NCBI RefSeq assembly: GCF_901000735.1
Contig: NC_081548.1
Span: 1,488,001 to 1,552,000, forward strand
Origin: Corylus avellana
Lineage: Eukaryota > Streptophyta > Magnoliopsida > Fagales > Betulaceae
Reading direction: 5' to 3'
Length of the DNA: 64,000 nucleotides
Shown here: piece after piece, positions 1 to 10,312 of the stretch
Layout of the letters: each line of letters starts with the position of its first letter
Numbering within the stretch: the first letter of the stretch is position 1
Notes under the pieces: model-generated
Told to the model about the DNA's origin: nothing
Databases searched by the model: none
Seen by the model: only the letters and a program-made list of their open reading frames with translations
Translations under genes and position numbers: made by a program

Positions 1-1376
1 TTTGGAAAGATAAGTGGATTCCAAGACCGACAACATTTTCAATCCAATCACCCTGCACAATTCTATCTGAAGAAGCAATGGTTGCGGAGCTTTTAGATGC
101 AAATCCGGTCAAGTGGAATGAGAAACTGATTCGGGACATTTTTGGGGCTGAGGAGGCCGAGATCATTTGTAATATTCCCATTAGTAGCTACCATCATAAG
201 GATAAACTGATATGGCATGGCACAAGTTCTGGAGAATTTTCCGTCAAAAGTGCTTATCATATTGAAAAGGAGCTTCAAGAGAGGAACAAAGGAGAGAGCT
301 CCAACCAAGGCAGAGGTCAAGCGGTATGGAAGACCATCTGGCGCTTGAAGGTACCAAATTCTTCAAAAGTTTTTTTATGGAGAGCTTGCAAGAATATCCT
401 CCCCATTAAAGATAACCTGAAAAGAAGAGGAATCATTGATGAAGAGTTGTGCATTTTCTGCTGTCAAGAGAAGGAAACGGCACACCACATATTATGGGCG
501 TGTCCATCGGCACAAGATGTTTGGGGTTCCAGTAATCACAAGCTTCAAAAGTGCAAATGGAATTGCAGTAATTTCATTGATTTTTTTGAAGAAATGGCGC
601 TATGCCTAAATAGGGAGGACCTGGATCTTTTTGCTATAACTTCCAGAGGAATTTGGCAACGTCGCAATTCCGTTGTGCATGGGGGTGAATTCTCACATCC
701 AACGACTGTGGCAAATCTGGCGAGAGAAGGGCTGACGCAATACACTCAGGCAAATGCTAAGGAATCGGTCCTTGTAGTAGATAATATTGTTGGGATAGGA
801 TTGAAGTGGCAAGCTCCTCCACTTGGATTTTACAAGGCAAATTGGGATATTGCTCTATCTTCGGATAGGAAGAGGATGGGTATAGGAGTCATTATCAGAG
901 ATGAAGGTGGACGGGTGCTTGCAGCTAAAAATAAAACCATTGGGGCAATTTATGAATCGACTGTTGGGGAAGCTTTGGCAGCTCTACACGCAGCCGAACT
1001 ATGCCGAGATTTGGGTTTTTTTGATGTAATTTTGGAAGGCGATTCATTATTGGTTGTCAAGGCCATTGGGGAGACAGAACAAAATTGGCTTCGATATGGG
1101 CATTTAGTGGAAGATACCAAGCTAGTTCTAAGATCCCTCCGTCAATGGAAGATTAGCCATATTAAGCGAGAGGCTAATGAAGCGGCTCATGGCTTGGCGA
1201 AGGAGGCATCGAGGGTATCAAGGGATAATTTGTGGATTGAGGAGACTCCTTCATGTATTTCCAATATTGTTCTTTTAGAGCTTAATGCTCTTTCTTTATA
1301 GAGCTAATGAATGCTCTTGTATTCTTTTTTCATCTATGAATGAAGAGTATCCAGTTTTCTTTCAAAAAAAGAAAAA
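1..1376 (+). mobile_element. 3' end of an L1-type LINE (5' part outside window)
   Basis: The window opens inside a LINE. The reading frame is open from base 3 to a stop at 1299-1301, then about 60 bases of 3' UTR with the plant-LINE type ending (a 'atgaatgaagag' segment followed by an A-rich tail near 1364-1376). Only the C-terminal zinc-binding and RNase H parts are in view, so whether the rest is intact cannot be judged. No target-site duplication can be tested because the 5' end lies outside. Confidence 0.85.
3..1301 (+). CDS. LINE ORF2 C-terminus: zf-RVT plus RNase H-like domain (partial)
   Basis: Retrotransposon polyprotein tail. The frame runs upstream of the ATG at 78 to the window edge, and the residues there (WKDKWIPRP) match the linker that precedes the zinc-binding domain in plant LINE reverse transcriptases, so 78 is not a true start. 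Counted from that ATG, residues about 55-155 form the zf-RVT domain (VKSAYH, WRLKVP, FLWRAC, then CIFC and HHILWACP supplying Cys and His ligands). Residues about 250-385 form the RVT_3 RNase H fold, with acidic positions in NWDIA, GEALAAL and LEGDS and the terminal HIKREANEAAHGLAKEA. No stop interrupts about 430 codons, suggesting a fairly recent copy. It serves no host function that I can infer. Confidence 0.88.
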   Translation, partial: WKDKWIPRPTTFSIQSPCTILSEEAMVAELLDANPVKWNEKLIRDIFGAEEAEIICNIPISSYHHKDKLIWHGTSSGEFSVKSAYHIEKELQERNKGESSNQGRGQAVWKTIWRLKVPNSSKVFLWRACKNILPIKDNLKRRGIIDEELCIFCCQEKETAHHILWACPSAQDVWGSSNHKLQKCKWNCSNFIDFFEEMALCLNREDLDLFAITSRGIWQRRNSVVHGGEFSHPTTVANLAREGLTQYTQANAKESVLVVDNIVGIGLKWQAPPLGFYKANWDIALSSDRKRMGIGVIIRDEGGRVLAAKNKTIGAIYESTVGEALAALHAAELCRDLGFFDVILEGDSLLVVKAIGETEQNWLRYGHLVEDTKLVLRSLRQWKISHIKREANEAAHGLAKEASRVSRDNLWIEETPSCISNIVLLELNALSL

Positions 1377-2352
1377 TAGGTTAATTCGATATAAAAGGGG
1401 GTTGGTGTGGCATAAAAGCAAAAATAATAATAATAATAACATTTTTTTATGAATGAAAATGAAAAAAAAAAAAAAAAATTGTTTATTATTGTGAAGAAAA
1501 TAATTTAACCTTTTGGATTAAAAAAAAAAAAAAAGGATTAACTGCACAAAGGCTCTTGAGCTTTCAGTTGTTATGAAAAAAAAACCCTCAAAGTTCAAAA
1601 ACTCATATTTTCACCCCCTTAAACTTCTAATTTGATGTAATCTACCATTCTGTTAGGATTTGGCTTTAAATCCTAAGAGCATTCCCAATAGAAGAGCTAA
1701 ATGTTATTTTTATCTAAAATTACTATTAAAATATTTTAAAAAACCCTTACATTAGATTAACCAAAAGAAAATTTAAAATAGATATTTTATTAGAATAGCT
1801 AAAAAAAAAAAAAACTAAACGTAGCAGCATTTTTTAAGGAAGCCATTTTATTTTTTATTGTTTCTCTCACATGTTTTCTCTTTTTCCTAAATATTTTCCT
1901 ACTTTTTCTCTAAAAATATAGTTAATCGGATATAGATACATTTAAAAATTCATTAGCTAAACTAGATAAAAGTAAGTTTTGAGGAGTGATTTTGCATAAA
2001 AATTTGGCTTTTCCATTGTGAATGCTCAGAGGTTATGAAAAATACCAAAACATCCTCAATTTTTTTTAATGTTAAATTAAGGGTAAATTTAGAAAGTTTC
2101 AGTGGTATAAAATGTCATTTTATTAATTTCAACGTCTTTTTAACGCTAAACCCTAATGGATGAGGTTAAATTACATTAAATTAAATTAAAAGTTCGACGA
2201 TTAAAATTGAAATTTTTTAAATTTGACGCTTTTAAAAACGTGTTAAAGTTGAAAAGCCTTTGTGAAATTTTTTAAAAAACAAAGAAAATGGTTGCTAAAT
2301 GTCTAATATTAATCAGGATATTAAATGAGAAGAAACTGACAATTTGGACGGT
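1377..2352. other. gene-free AT-rich stretch with one MITE
   Basis: Poly-A and poly-T runs and short AT-rich sequence flank a MITE at 1677-2027. No open frame with coding character or recognisable domain was seen on either strand. Confidence 0.7.
1677..2027. repeat. MITE with ~30-bp imperfect terminal inverted repeats
   Basis: The left end reads gagcattcccaatagaaga and the right end, reverse-complemented, reads gagcattcacaatggaaaa; the similarity continues inwards to about 30 bases. Length is about 351 bp, interior AT-rich, no ORF. The termini resemble a MITE type common in plant genomes, but the superfamily is not settled because the flanking duplication (TAA on the left, AGA on the right) has decayed or is absent. 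Confidence 0.7.
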
Positions 2353-2672
2353 AACTTTGACAGACCGCTGGATCTCATCGACGTTGACGCTAAAGATAGT
2401 GACACGTGGTGGTTAATAAGGACAAAAAAAGACGTTAAGGATAGAAGTAGAAGGACGCTTTAATTAGGTGACTTGAGTGATGAGTCCTATTACGACACGT
2501 GGACTTTGAGAATGGACTGACTGCCACATCTTACAACAACGTCATCACAGGCGTACTAGTTTCTCTTAACTTTAAAGCTGATAACAGCTCATAACGGTGT
2601 TGGAGAATAATTATTGTTTGCATGCGATAATTAAATAATGGTTTACTTTAATAATAATATTAAGCAAGAAAA
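2353..2672. repeat. 320-bp direct repeat, copy 1 (ends at assembly gap)
   Basis: Identical by eye to 2849-3168 (offset 496). Copy 1 stops exactly where the 20-N gap begins, which points to an unmerged contig overlap rather than a biological duplication. Confidence 0.9.
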
Positions 2673-2692
2673 NNNNNNNNNNNNNNNNNNNN
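2673..2692. other. assembly gap (20 N)
   Basis: Twenty N characters, followed directly by a run of about 21 A. Confidence 0.99.
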
Positions 2693-2770
2693 AAAAAAAA
2701 AAAAAAAAAAAAATCTTCTGAGTCTTGAAACGGCGTCAAGTCAATTAGTAACTTTTTCTGACTACTTGTG

Positions 2771-2837
2771 CTGTTAGTCTAAAACTACACCGTTTTAGAC
2801 TAACAGCATCTATGCGGTAGTTTTCACTACCGCATAG
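2771..2837. repeat. two adjacent perfect hairpins
   Basis: Hairpin 1 has 15-bp perfect arms at 2771-2785 and 2792-2806 around the 6-base loop tacacc. Hairpin 2 starts three bases later with 11-bp perfect arms at 2810-2820 and 2827-2837 around the 6-base loop ttttca. Each resembles a compact snapback end. They lie between the two copies of the 320-bp repeat, next to the gap. Function unknown; they may be remnants of a foldback element. Confidence 0.85.
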
Positions 2838-2848
2838 AAGCCAGATCC

Positions 2849-3168
2849 AACTTTGACAGACCGCTGGATCTCATCGACGTTGACGCTAAAGATAGTGACA
2901 CGTGGTGGTTAATAAGGACAAAAAAAGACGTTAAGGATAGAAGTAGAAGGACGCTTTAATTAGGTGACTTGAGTGATGAGTCCTATTACGACACGTGGAC
3001 TTTGAGAATGGACTGACTGCCACATCTTACAACAACGTCATCACAGGCGTACTAGTTTCTCTTAACTTTAAAGCTGATAACAGCTCATAACGGTGTTGGA
3101 GAATAATTATTGTTTGCATGCGATAATTAAATAATGGTTTACTTTAATAATAATATTAAGCAAGAAAA
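2849..3168. repeat. 320-bp direct repeat, copy 2
   Basis: Second copy of 2353-2672. It contains cacgtgg at the CACGTG-like sites near 2899 and 2992, but no coding content was recognised. Confidence 0.9.
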
Positions 3169-3577
3169 ATTATCCCCCCCCCCTCCCACTAATGAATATA
3201 TGTATATTATTTTTATTATAATATGGACAAAAAAAAAAAAATCAAATCAAATTGAGTTAAATCTATTAAATGGATATTTTTTTTTTCAAAGTAAGTATAT
3301 TTTTAATAGGATTGAAAGCATCTAATTCTCAACTTGGGCTTATCTCTAATAAATAAATCACGAAATATCTTATCTACAAAAATAAGCAGTAAAAGTTGTA
3401 AGATTGTGAGAGAATTCTAATTACTTTTTGTTGAAGACAATCTCTACCGTTTATTTTTGCACGTAAATATTTCTGGTGATTTTTTTTCACCGGAGATAAG
3501 GCATCACATGCTCTAAAAATAAACGTCAATTTAATAAATATGAGTGAAGAAATTTTCTATAACTCATTTTTTTTTTT
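3169..3577. other. gene-free AT-rich stretch
   Basis: Begins with a C homopolymer (about 3174-3182); the rest is AT-rich. The 63-residue frame from 3134 is low complexity and shows no domain. Confidence 0.7.
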
Positions 3578-4033
3578 TAAAAAAAAGTAAATATATCATA
3601 AGTCTTTAAGTTAACTCGTCAAAACTGAAAAATTCATAGGTTTATTTATTTTTTTAGACATTTTACTCTCTTGATTAATCGAAATGCCAAATAAATCTCT
3701 ACCATTAAATTTTTGTAACGCCCGTTAGTCCCAATTAAAACGCATTATTTTACCGCGTTAGCATAATAACTTTTTCATCAATTTAACTTTCAAAAAAAAT
3801 GAAAAAATTGAAGGGTTGGCCAGTAGTTGGGCTGCCACCCCTGGCCACCCTCAACCCCATGCTAACGTGGTAAAATGATAGTGTTTTGATTGTGACTAAT
3901 AGGCGTTACAAAAATTTAATGACAAGAATTTATTTGGCATTTCAATTTACAGAGAGTAAAAAATAAAAAATAAATAAAAATAAAAACTTAGAAATTTGAC
4001 TACGGACTTATGCTATATTTATCCTAAAAAAAA
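3578..4033. repeat. foldback MITE, ~450 bp with long inverted arms
   Basis: The left arm (about 3578-3775) and right arm (about 3860-4033) are imperfect reverse complements over almost their whole length: tctaccattaaatttttgta on the left matches the complement of tacaaaaatttaatgacaag on the right. The outer ends match as aaatatatcataagtcttt against ggacttatgctatattt. The short central loop is GC-rich (ggccagtagttgggctgcc). No ORF. A non-autonomous DNA transposon is the simplest reading; no clear target-site duplication could be fixed. Confidence 0.75.
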
Positions 4034-4293
4034 TTAAGAAAATTGCCCTTATAATAGTCAAACTTCTATTTAAAGAATAATAAAATGTATTAATGGTTAC
4101 AGTTAGGTGTGGTGACCCTAAGTCGTGTTTGTTTGTTTATTCCATTAATTGATTGACAAATTTGATCCTCTTGCGACTTTCTTATATGCTGACTTCACTG
4201 TCGTTATTTCAGTCTCTTTCCATAGCGCTTAGTGTTGAACGAAAGAAACTTACAAACCTGCATTTTTAATTCATTTATTTAGATTCTTTTATA

Positions 4294-4309
4294 TAATTAA
4301 ATAAGAGTT
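4294..4309. repeat. LINE target-site duplication, left copy
   Basis: The 16-mer taattaaataagagtt lies immediately outside the T-run that represents the LINE poly(A) tail. It is repeated exactly at 10297-10312. Confidence 0.93.
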
Positions 4310-4370
4310 TTTTTTTTTTTTTTTTTTGTAACAAACCTGCTTCATAGAAAACAACAAACTTACAAAGACC

Positions 4371-7300
4371 TCAAAAAGAGGAAAAAGCAAAAGGTGGATC
4401 CTTGCCACTACAAATAGGGATAGAAATAGGAGGAGAAAATAAGGAGGGAATGTAGTTCGAGATGACTCTTGCCGCGGCCCTATATGCCACATGAAGGGCG
4501 CAGAAGTTTGCACTTCTGTGAACTTTCCTAGCCTCCCAAATAGAGGAAATTGGGAGAAGTGAAATAGTATCAGAAATTACATGCTCAATCTTCCAATCTA
4601 AGACTATAGTAAGATGTTGTAAAGAAGAAATTACAATAGAAGAATCACCTTCTAAAATAAAATTTTTTAAATGTAAAGAGACTATCAAAGAAGCTGCCAG
4701 AAGGGCTGCTTGAGCTTCACCAAATGTGGGATCACAGGGAGGCCTTACTTGAGAGAGAGCTTTGACAATGATGCCTTGAGAGTTTCTGCAAACAGCTGCT
4801 TGGACAGAGAAGAGATCTCTTATGGTTGTATCAAAGTTTACTTTAAAACTGCCTGCTGGAGGAGGAGACCAGAGTTCTCTTACTGGAGTAGAGATAGAGT
4901 TCCAAGCTGCAAAATGTTCTAAAGATATACGTTTGATGTCTCCAGCAAGAATAGAGACATCAGGGAATACACCTTTATGAACAACTTGATTTCTAGAGAA
5001 CCATAACATATCACAAAGCACCACAGCATAAATTTGGAATAAGTGAGAATCTGCTAGAGGGATACCAAAAGATTGATGTGGAGATAAAATACCTTTGATC
5101 CAGTCGGAGAGGCTAAGGGAGGACCACTTCATAGAATCCAATGGCCAGTGAGAATATCTCCAAGAAACTCTAGCAAAGAAGCATCTGAAGAAGAGGTGAG
5201 AAAGAGAATCCTCTTCTACATTGCATAGGGGACAAAATAAATCGGCTGGAGGGATGGGAAACACTGCATTTAACCTAGTCTTGGAGGGGATAATATCCCA
5301 AGCAATTTTCCAAAGGAAAAGTTTCAGTCTATCATTAAGCTTTAGATTCCAGAGAAGTTTCCATTGCTTGGGAGCTAGGGGGGAATTGGGTAAAGACCTA
5401 GAGCTACTGATGAGTTTATAGGCAGACTTGGTGGAGAAAAGACCATTAGAGGAAGGAGTCCAGATGAACTTCTCTGTCGTGGCAGGGTAGATAGAGATTT
5501 TAGCAATCTCCATAACACTGGATGAGTCAAAAAGGTGGTAAACCAGAGGAAAATTCCATGAGAGATGAGGGGAGTTAAGGTTTTGAAGAAAAAGATCAGA
5601 AACAATAAGATTGGGAAAAGGGCTAACCAAAAAAGAGGAAGGAGATGGAGTGAAAGAAGGAAGAGTAGGAATCCAAGAGGAGCTCCAAATCGGGAGAGAG
5701 GAAGAGCTATGGATTCTGTGACAGGCACCTTGAGAGATGAAGGGGAGAGACTTAATGATACCTTGCCATAGCCAGGAAGAGGAAGAATGGGGAGAGGGGG
5801 AGAGAAAAGTACTAGAGTGGAGATACTTACCTCGAAGTTGAGCTACCCACATGGAGTCTGCATTTGAAAGAAGTTTCCACCCCAATTTGGAGATAAGGGC
5901 TAAATTCACTTCTCTCATTTTTCTGATTCCCAAACCTCCCAACTCCTTTGGAAAACAAATGGAGTCCCAAGCCTTAAGAGATAGATTTCTAGCCTTCTTG
6001 GGAGGGAAACCCCACCAAAATTTTTTGAAGATCCTGTCGAGATCAGTGCTGGTGCTGATGGGCAGTAAAAAGGAGCTCATTGCATAAGAAGGAAGAGCAG
6101 CAGCCACAGATTTGATGAGAACTAAACGACCAGCTTGAGACAATGTCTTAGCTCTCCAGCCATCAATTCTGCTATGAACCTTGTCAATAATGCCTTGAAA
6201 AGCTCTTTTCTTAGAGTTGCCCATCAGAATAGGGAGACCAAGGTAAAGGGAGTTTGAAGGATTAGAAGGATAAGGTATAATGTTTGAGATGGCTGATGAG
6301 GTAGCAGGGAAGGTGTTTTTGCTAAACCTAATGGAAGATTTAGCTGGATTTATGGACTGACCAGACCAGTAACAATACTTATCCAGACAAGACTTGATAC
6401 ATGAAGCTTCAGAAATAGTGGCTTTACCAAAAATGAGGAGATCATCAGCAAACAAAAGATGATGGATAGCAGAACAGTTTCTTGAAATCTGGAGGCCTTT
6501 GATGGAGCCTAAACTTTCCTCTCTAAACATGAGTCTAGAAAAAACTTCTGAACCCAGAATAAAGAGAAAAGGAGATAGAGGATCACCTTGTCTCAACCCT
6601 CTCTCAGGGGAGAAAAAACCAAAAGGGCTACCATTTAATAAAATGGAGAAAGAGGAAGAGGTAATGCAAATCCTAATCCAGTGGATCCAGATGGGATTGA
6701 AACCCAGCTTTTCCATAATAGCAAGGAGGAACCCCCATTCCATTCTATCAAAAGCCTTCTCCATATCCATTTTGAGAAACATATAACCACCTTTTCCTTT
6801 TTTGTTTTTGAAAGTATGCAGTAACTCATGAGCAAGAATCGTGTTATCTTGGATATTCCTACCAGGCACAAAAGCTGACTGCAGTGGAGAGATAATCTTG
6901 GGGAGAAGATATTTCAGTCTGTTTGCCAGAATTTTAGTAATGAGCTTGTAAACTATATTGCAAAGGCTAATAGGTCTAAACTGATGAGCAGTATGAGAAC
7001 CACTAAGCTTGGGAACCAAAGTGATAAAGGTGTGATTCTGTTCTCTCAGAAGGTGATTATTCTTGAAAAAATTCCAGATACAGTTCAAAACATCCACTTT
7101 AACTAGAGACCAGTATTTCTTGAAAAATAGGACAGTAAAACCATCTGGCCCTAGGGCTTTAGTAGATCCTAGACTAGCAAGAGCTTGAAGCACTTCAGCT
7201 TCAGAAGGAATGGAGCATCAAGAGACATTCTCCTCCTCAGTGATAACGGGAGAGAATAAGTCCAACATCTCAGGATCAATGGGGGGGCTAGAAGAAGTGA

Positions 7301-8507
7301 ACAAGTTGGAAAAATGGGCAGAAAAGGTTCCACCAATTGCTTCTCTAGAAGAAATCCACTCACCAGAAGCCAATTTTAGAAAATTCACAGCATTAGATCT
7401 TCTTCTAATGAGAGTGGAAGTATGGAAATACTTAGTGTTAAGATCCTTACAAGTCAGCCAGGTTTCTCTGGACTTAGAACGCCAAAGACATTCTTCCATA
7501 CTGAGAAGATTATCCAAAACTAATTTCAGACTTACTTCCTTGTCAAAAGTGGAAGAAGAAGGAGGAGCTTGTTGGACAGAATCTAATTGGGCGAGAGTAG
7601 CCTTTATCCTTTTTTGAATGTTACCAAAATGCAGGGAGTTCCATTTCAGTAAAGCTGTTTTGGTATTCTTGAGTTTCTTAGGAAGATAAATAGTAGGGTT
7701 ACCAGGAACTTGTTTCTGCCAAGCAACTTTGATAATCTGTTCACAAGAAGGGGCTTTTGTCCAAAATTCCTCAAACCTAAAAGGTCTAGGAAGGAAAAGG
7801 GAACGACTATTTGTGTTGAGAGATATGGGATTATGATCAAAGTTAAAAGCAGGGAGGTGGAGCAGGGAAAATTCAGGATGTAAATGAACCCAATTTGGGG
7901 AAGCCATACCTCTGTCCAATCTTTCTTTAATAATGGCAGCATCTCTTCTGTTGTTACACCAAGTGAAAGGGTTTCCAGCAAACCCTAAGTCAATCATACC
8001 AAAATGATCAATGAAGCTTCTGAAAGGGCAGTGAGATGAGCTGGAGACAGGTCTCCCACCAAGCTTCTCAGATTGATCCAAAACAGAGTTAAAATCACCA
8101 ATACAAAGCCAAGAGGCTTCAAAAAATTCACCAACAGAGGCAAAAGAGTCCCAGAAATCCAACTTATCTTTTATGTCAGGAGGACCATAGACACAAGAGA
8201 GAATCCAAGGAGAGTGAGGGGGGTCAGAAAAGCACCATGCAGAGATGTTGTTCTTGTTGGTAATGAAACATTCAAGATCAACTCCTGGGCGCCAAGAGAG
8301 AACCAGGCCACCACTAGAGCCGGAGGGAGCCACTTGAGACATAAGGAAAAACCCAAGTCTGTTTAAGATAGCAGAAACTTGGGGAGGGGGAGATTTAGTT
8401 TCAGAGAGGAAGATGACATCAGGGGATTGATCACGGATCAACACCCTCAAACTTTGAACTGCAGCAGGGCGAGAGAGCCCCCTACAGTTCCATGCTAGGA
8501 TCTTCAT
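4371..8507 (-). pseudogene. LINE ORF2: APE endonuclease + reverse transcriptase + zf-RVT + RNase H, one nonsense codon
   Basis: A single frame of 1379 codons interrupted once, by TGA at 7218-7220 (codon 430); both sides of the stop are in the same frame. The endonuclease part starts at MKILAWNCRG and keeps the usual APE residues: N7, E36 (SETK), Y107 (VYGPP), D138/N140 (GDFN) and D224/H225 (FDHNPI). After the stop come the reverse transcriptase motifs: KALGPDGF, QFRPISLCN, motif A LKMDMEKAFDRMEW, motif B RGLRQGDPLSP, and catalytic FADD at plus-strand 6441-6452. The zinc-binding domain (LFLWKIAWDIIPSK, CPLC, HLFFRC) and an RNase H-like tail (KVNFDTT, GEAQAALL, LEGDSS) follow. The protein would nick DNA and copy the LINE RNA at the target. 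As read, it would yield only the endonuclease unless the stop is suppressed or is a sequencing error. Confidence 0.92.
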
Positions 8508-10156
8508 TGATACTGGGGAGACTGAACACAGCCTCCCTTCTTCGAAGAGTCAGCTTCAGCAGCCACCACTACTGAAACCTGTTTGTTCTTTCCCTTACGA
8601 GCAGCTTTAAACATAGATCTTGCTGGAAGCTTCTCAAAAGAACCAGTAGAGAATTCTAGAGAAAGGGACTCAAAATGATCTGAGGGATCAACAATTTCAT
8701 TGTTAGCACCAGGTCCTTTCTTAGGAGTGGATTCCAAATCAGATAGGCATGGTCTTTTCTTGTTTACCAAAACTGAAAGGGAGTAAGGAGAACTAGAATT
8801 GGGAGAATTCAAGCTATCCGAAGAGGGTAAGGAGGGTTTTTTGGGGGGACGAGTGTTATAAGGGGAGATTCTAGAATATTTTTTGTATGTGTTTTTTTTG
8901 GCGGGAATGGAAGGTGACTTAGAATTTTTTGAGGCCGTTGTGTTTGAAAAGAGAGAAGTGGAAGGCTTGAGTTGAAGTTTTTGGGCTGGGTTATTCAATT
9001 GGGGATTGGTGGGCCTTATGGGGGTAAGGTCCATTAAGTTAGAATCCAATTCTAGGTTGGAAACTAACAAGCTGGAAGAGGGAGCTAGTTTTGGTGGGAA
9101 AAGTTTAACAGGTTTCTGAAATAGGGATAAGGCATTTAATGTATTTTCCAGGGAGGGGTCAAGTCTTGCAGCAGTAGGTGGGATATTTTGTGAGGGAGGA
9201 GCTTGAGTAAGGGAACAATCAGGTCTTGGGGTGATGGGAGTGGGATTTAGTTGTTGGGATGTCAGAGAGTTGAGAGGATTGAGGAGGTTTTCTGGCTGGT
9301 TTACGTTACTGGTATTGCATGTCAGGGTGGGCATTGAATTTTGGTCAAGAACAGAGATAGGTAAAGGAGGGGTGGTATTCACCTTCAGGTTCGCTAAAGA
9401 AGAGGAAGATTGCATGTTGGAAAAAATAGTGACATTTAGAGAAATTTTATACCTGGATGGAAATCTTTCTCCTTGAGGGGCAATACAAAAATATTGCTTA
9501 TGACCTATCTTCCCACAGTCAGTGCAATAAGCATCCAATCTTTCATATATCAGATTAATCCAAGAAATGGTACCATCATTTCTGGTGAAGGAAAAACCAG
9601 GATTAAGAGGCTTGCTAACATCAATATTAACCAAGAGCCTAAGATAGCTGCGAAAAGTGGAATTAACACCACTGGAATTATCAACCTTCACAAGATGGCC
9701 AAGACCTTTTCCAATAGCAATGGCATTTTTGATAGTCATGTTAAGAAGGGGAAGACCATGCACTTGAATCCAGAAAGGGACCTCTTTAAGAGAAAGATCT
9801 CCAAGAGAGGCTGTAGGAGACCATTTTTGTAAGGCTAGTAAGGAACCATTAACATTCCAGGTAGTCTGTTTGAGGATACGGTTAATATGTTCTTCCTTGG
9901 AGAATTTGAAAAGGAAAGTGTTTGGGCCAAGAACGGCAAAGGAAAAGGGGTTGGCAAAGAACCAGGCTTTGATCAGGGCAGCATTAACAGATTGATTGTT
10001 GTGGGTTTTTTGGGAGATAATATGTCCTACTAGTGGAAGAAGTTCTTCACAAACTAGATCAGGAGGGAGAGTATCGAGTTGTGAGGAAGGATCCTCCCAT
10101 GTTAAGGCTTCAGTTTGGGCAATGAGAGAGTCGAGATCTATGGTTGAAATATCCAT
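8504..10156 (-). CDS. LINE ORF1: DUF4283 / CCHC zinc-knuckle Gag-like protein
   Basis: 550-residue RNA-binding protein of a plant L1 LINE. The start MDISTIDLDS at 10156 was chosen because it follows about 140 bases of 5' UTR; the frame continues upstream to 10456, but that part crosses the element boundary at 10296 into host DNA. Residues about 20-150 form the DUF4283 region (ALIKAWFFANPFSFAVLG, EVPFWIQVHGLPL). Near residue 215 is a CX2CX4HX4C zinc knuckle (CTDCGKIGHKQYFC). The C-terminal half is rich in Ser, Pro and Asn and ends in a Lys-rich patch. It ends in TGA overlapping the ORF2 start (ATGA at 8507-8504), an arrangement that would suit termination-reinitiation for making ORF2. No internal stop. 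Confidence 0.9.
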   Translation of the reverse strand: MDISTIDLDSLIAQTEALTWEDPSSQLDTLPPDLVCEELLPLVGHIISQKTHNNQSVNAALIKAWFFANPFSFAVLGPNTFLFKFSKEEHINRILKQTTWNVNGSLLALQKWSPTASLGDLSLKEVPFWIQVHGLPLLNMTIKNAIAIGKGLGHLVKVDNSSGVNSTFRSYLRLLVNIDVSKPLNPGFSFTRNDGTISWINLIYERLDAYCTDCGKIGHKQYFCIAPQGERFPSRYKISLNVTIFSNMQSSSSLANLKVNTTPPLPISVLDQNSMPTLTCNTSNVNQPENLLNPLNSLTSQQLNPTPITPRPDCSLTQAPPSQNIPPTAARLDPSLENTLNALSLFQKPVKLFPPKLAPSSSLLVSNLELDSNLMDLTPIRPTNPQLNNPAQKLQLKPSTSLFSNTTASKNSKSPSIPAKKNTYKKYSRISPYNTRPPKKPSLPSSDSLNSPNSSSPYSLSVLVNKKRPCLSDLESTPKKGPGANNEIVDPSDHFESLSLEFSTGSFEKLPARSMFKAARKGKNKQVSVVVAAEADSSKKGGCVQSPQYQ

Positions 10157-10296
10157 TTGCAAGAAATGAAGAGAAGAAAAGAAAAAGGAAAGAAGACAGG
10201 GAGATGGGGAAAGCAGGGAGAACACGAGTTCTAGAGGAGCTCTTGGAAAAAAGAGCATGTTTTTGCACAGTGGAGTGATTCTCAGAAAGAAAATAT

Positions 10297-10312
10297 TAAT
10301 TAAATAAGAGTT
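10297..10312. repeat. LINE target-site duplication, right copy
   Basis: The exact 16-mer found at 4294-4309; it marks the 5' boundary of the minus-strand LINE. Confidence 0.93.

Larger units (their letters stand above)
4310..10296 (-). mobile_element. full-length L1-type LINE retrotransposon
   Basis: The element is on the minus strand, about 5.99 kb, and is bounded by a perfect 16-bp target-site duplication (4294-4309 and 10297-10312). From its 5' end it has about 140 bases of 5' UTR, ORF1 (10156-8504, nucleic-acid-binding Gag-like protein), ORF2 (8507-4371, APE endonuclease, reverse transcriptase, zinc-binding and RNase H), a short 3' UTR and a poly(A) tail seen as Ts at 4310-4327. ORF1 and ORF2 overlap by ATGA. 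The perfect duplication, full length and long open frames imply a recent insertion. The only clear lesion is one in-frame TGA in ORF2 at 7218-7220. Confidence 0.93.

Noticed and set aside
2771..2806. MicroRNA precursor
   Set aside because: The stem is only 15 bp with a 6-base loop, too short for a plant miRNA hairpin.
4371..7193. Reverse transcriptase as a separate gene starting at 7193
   Set aside because: The start codon there is GTG inside a continuous ORF2 frame; the sequence upstream is in the same frame up to the TGA at 7218.
7210..7617. 135-codon plus-strand frame
   Set aside because: Antisense to LINE ORF2 with no domain of its own.
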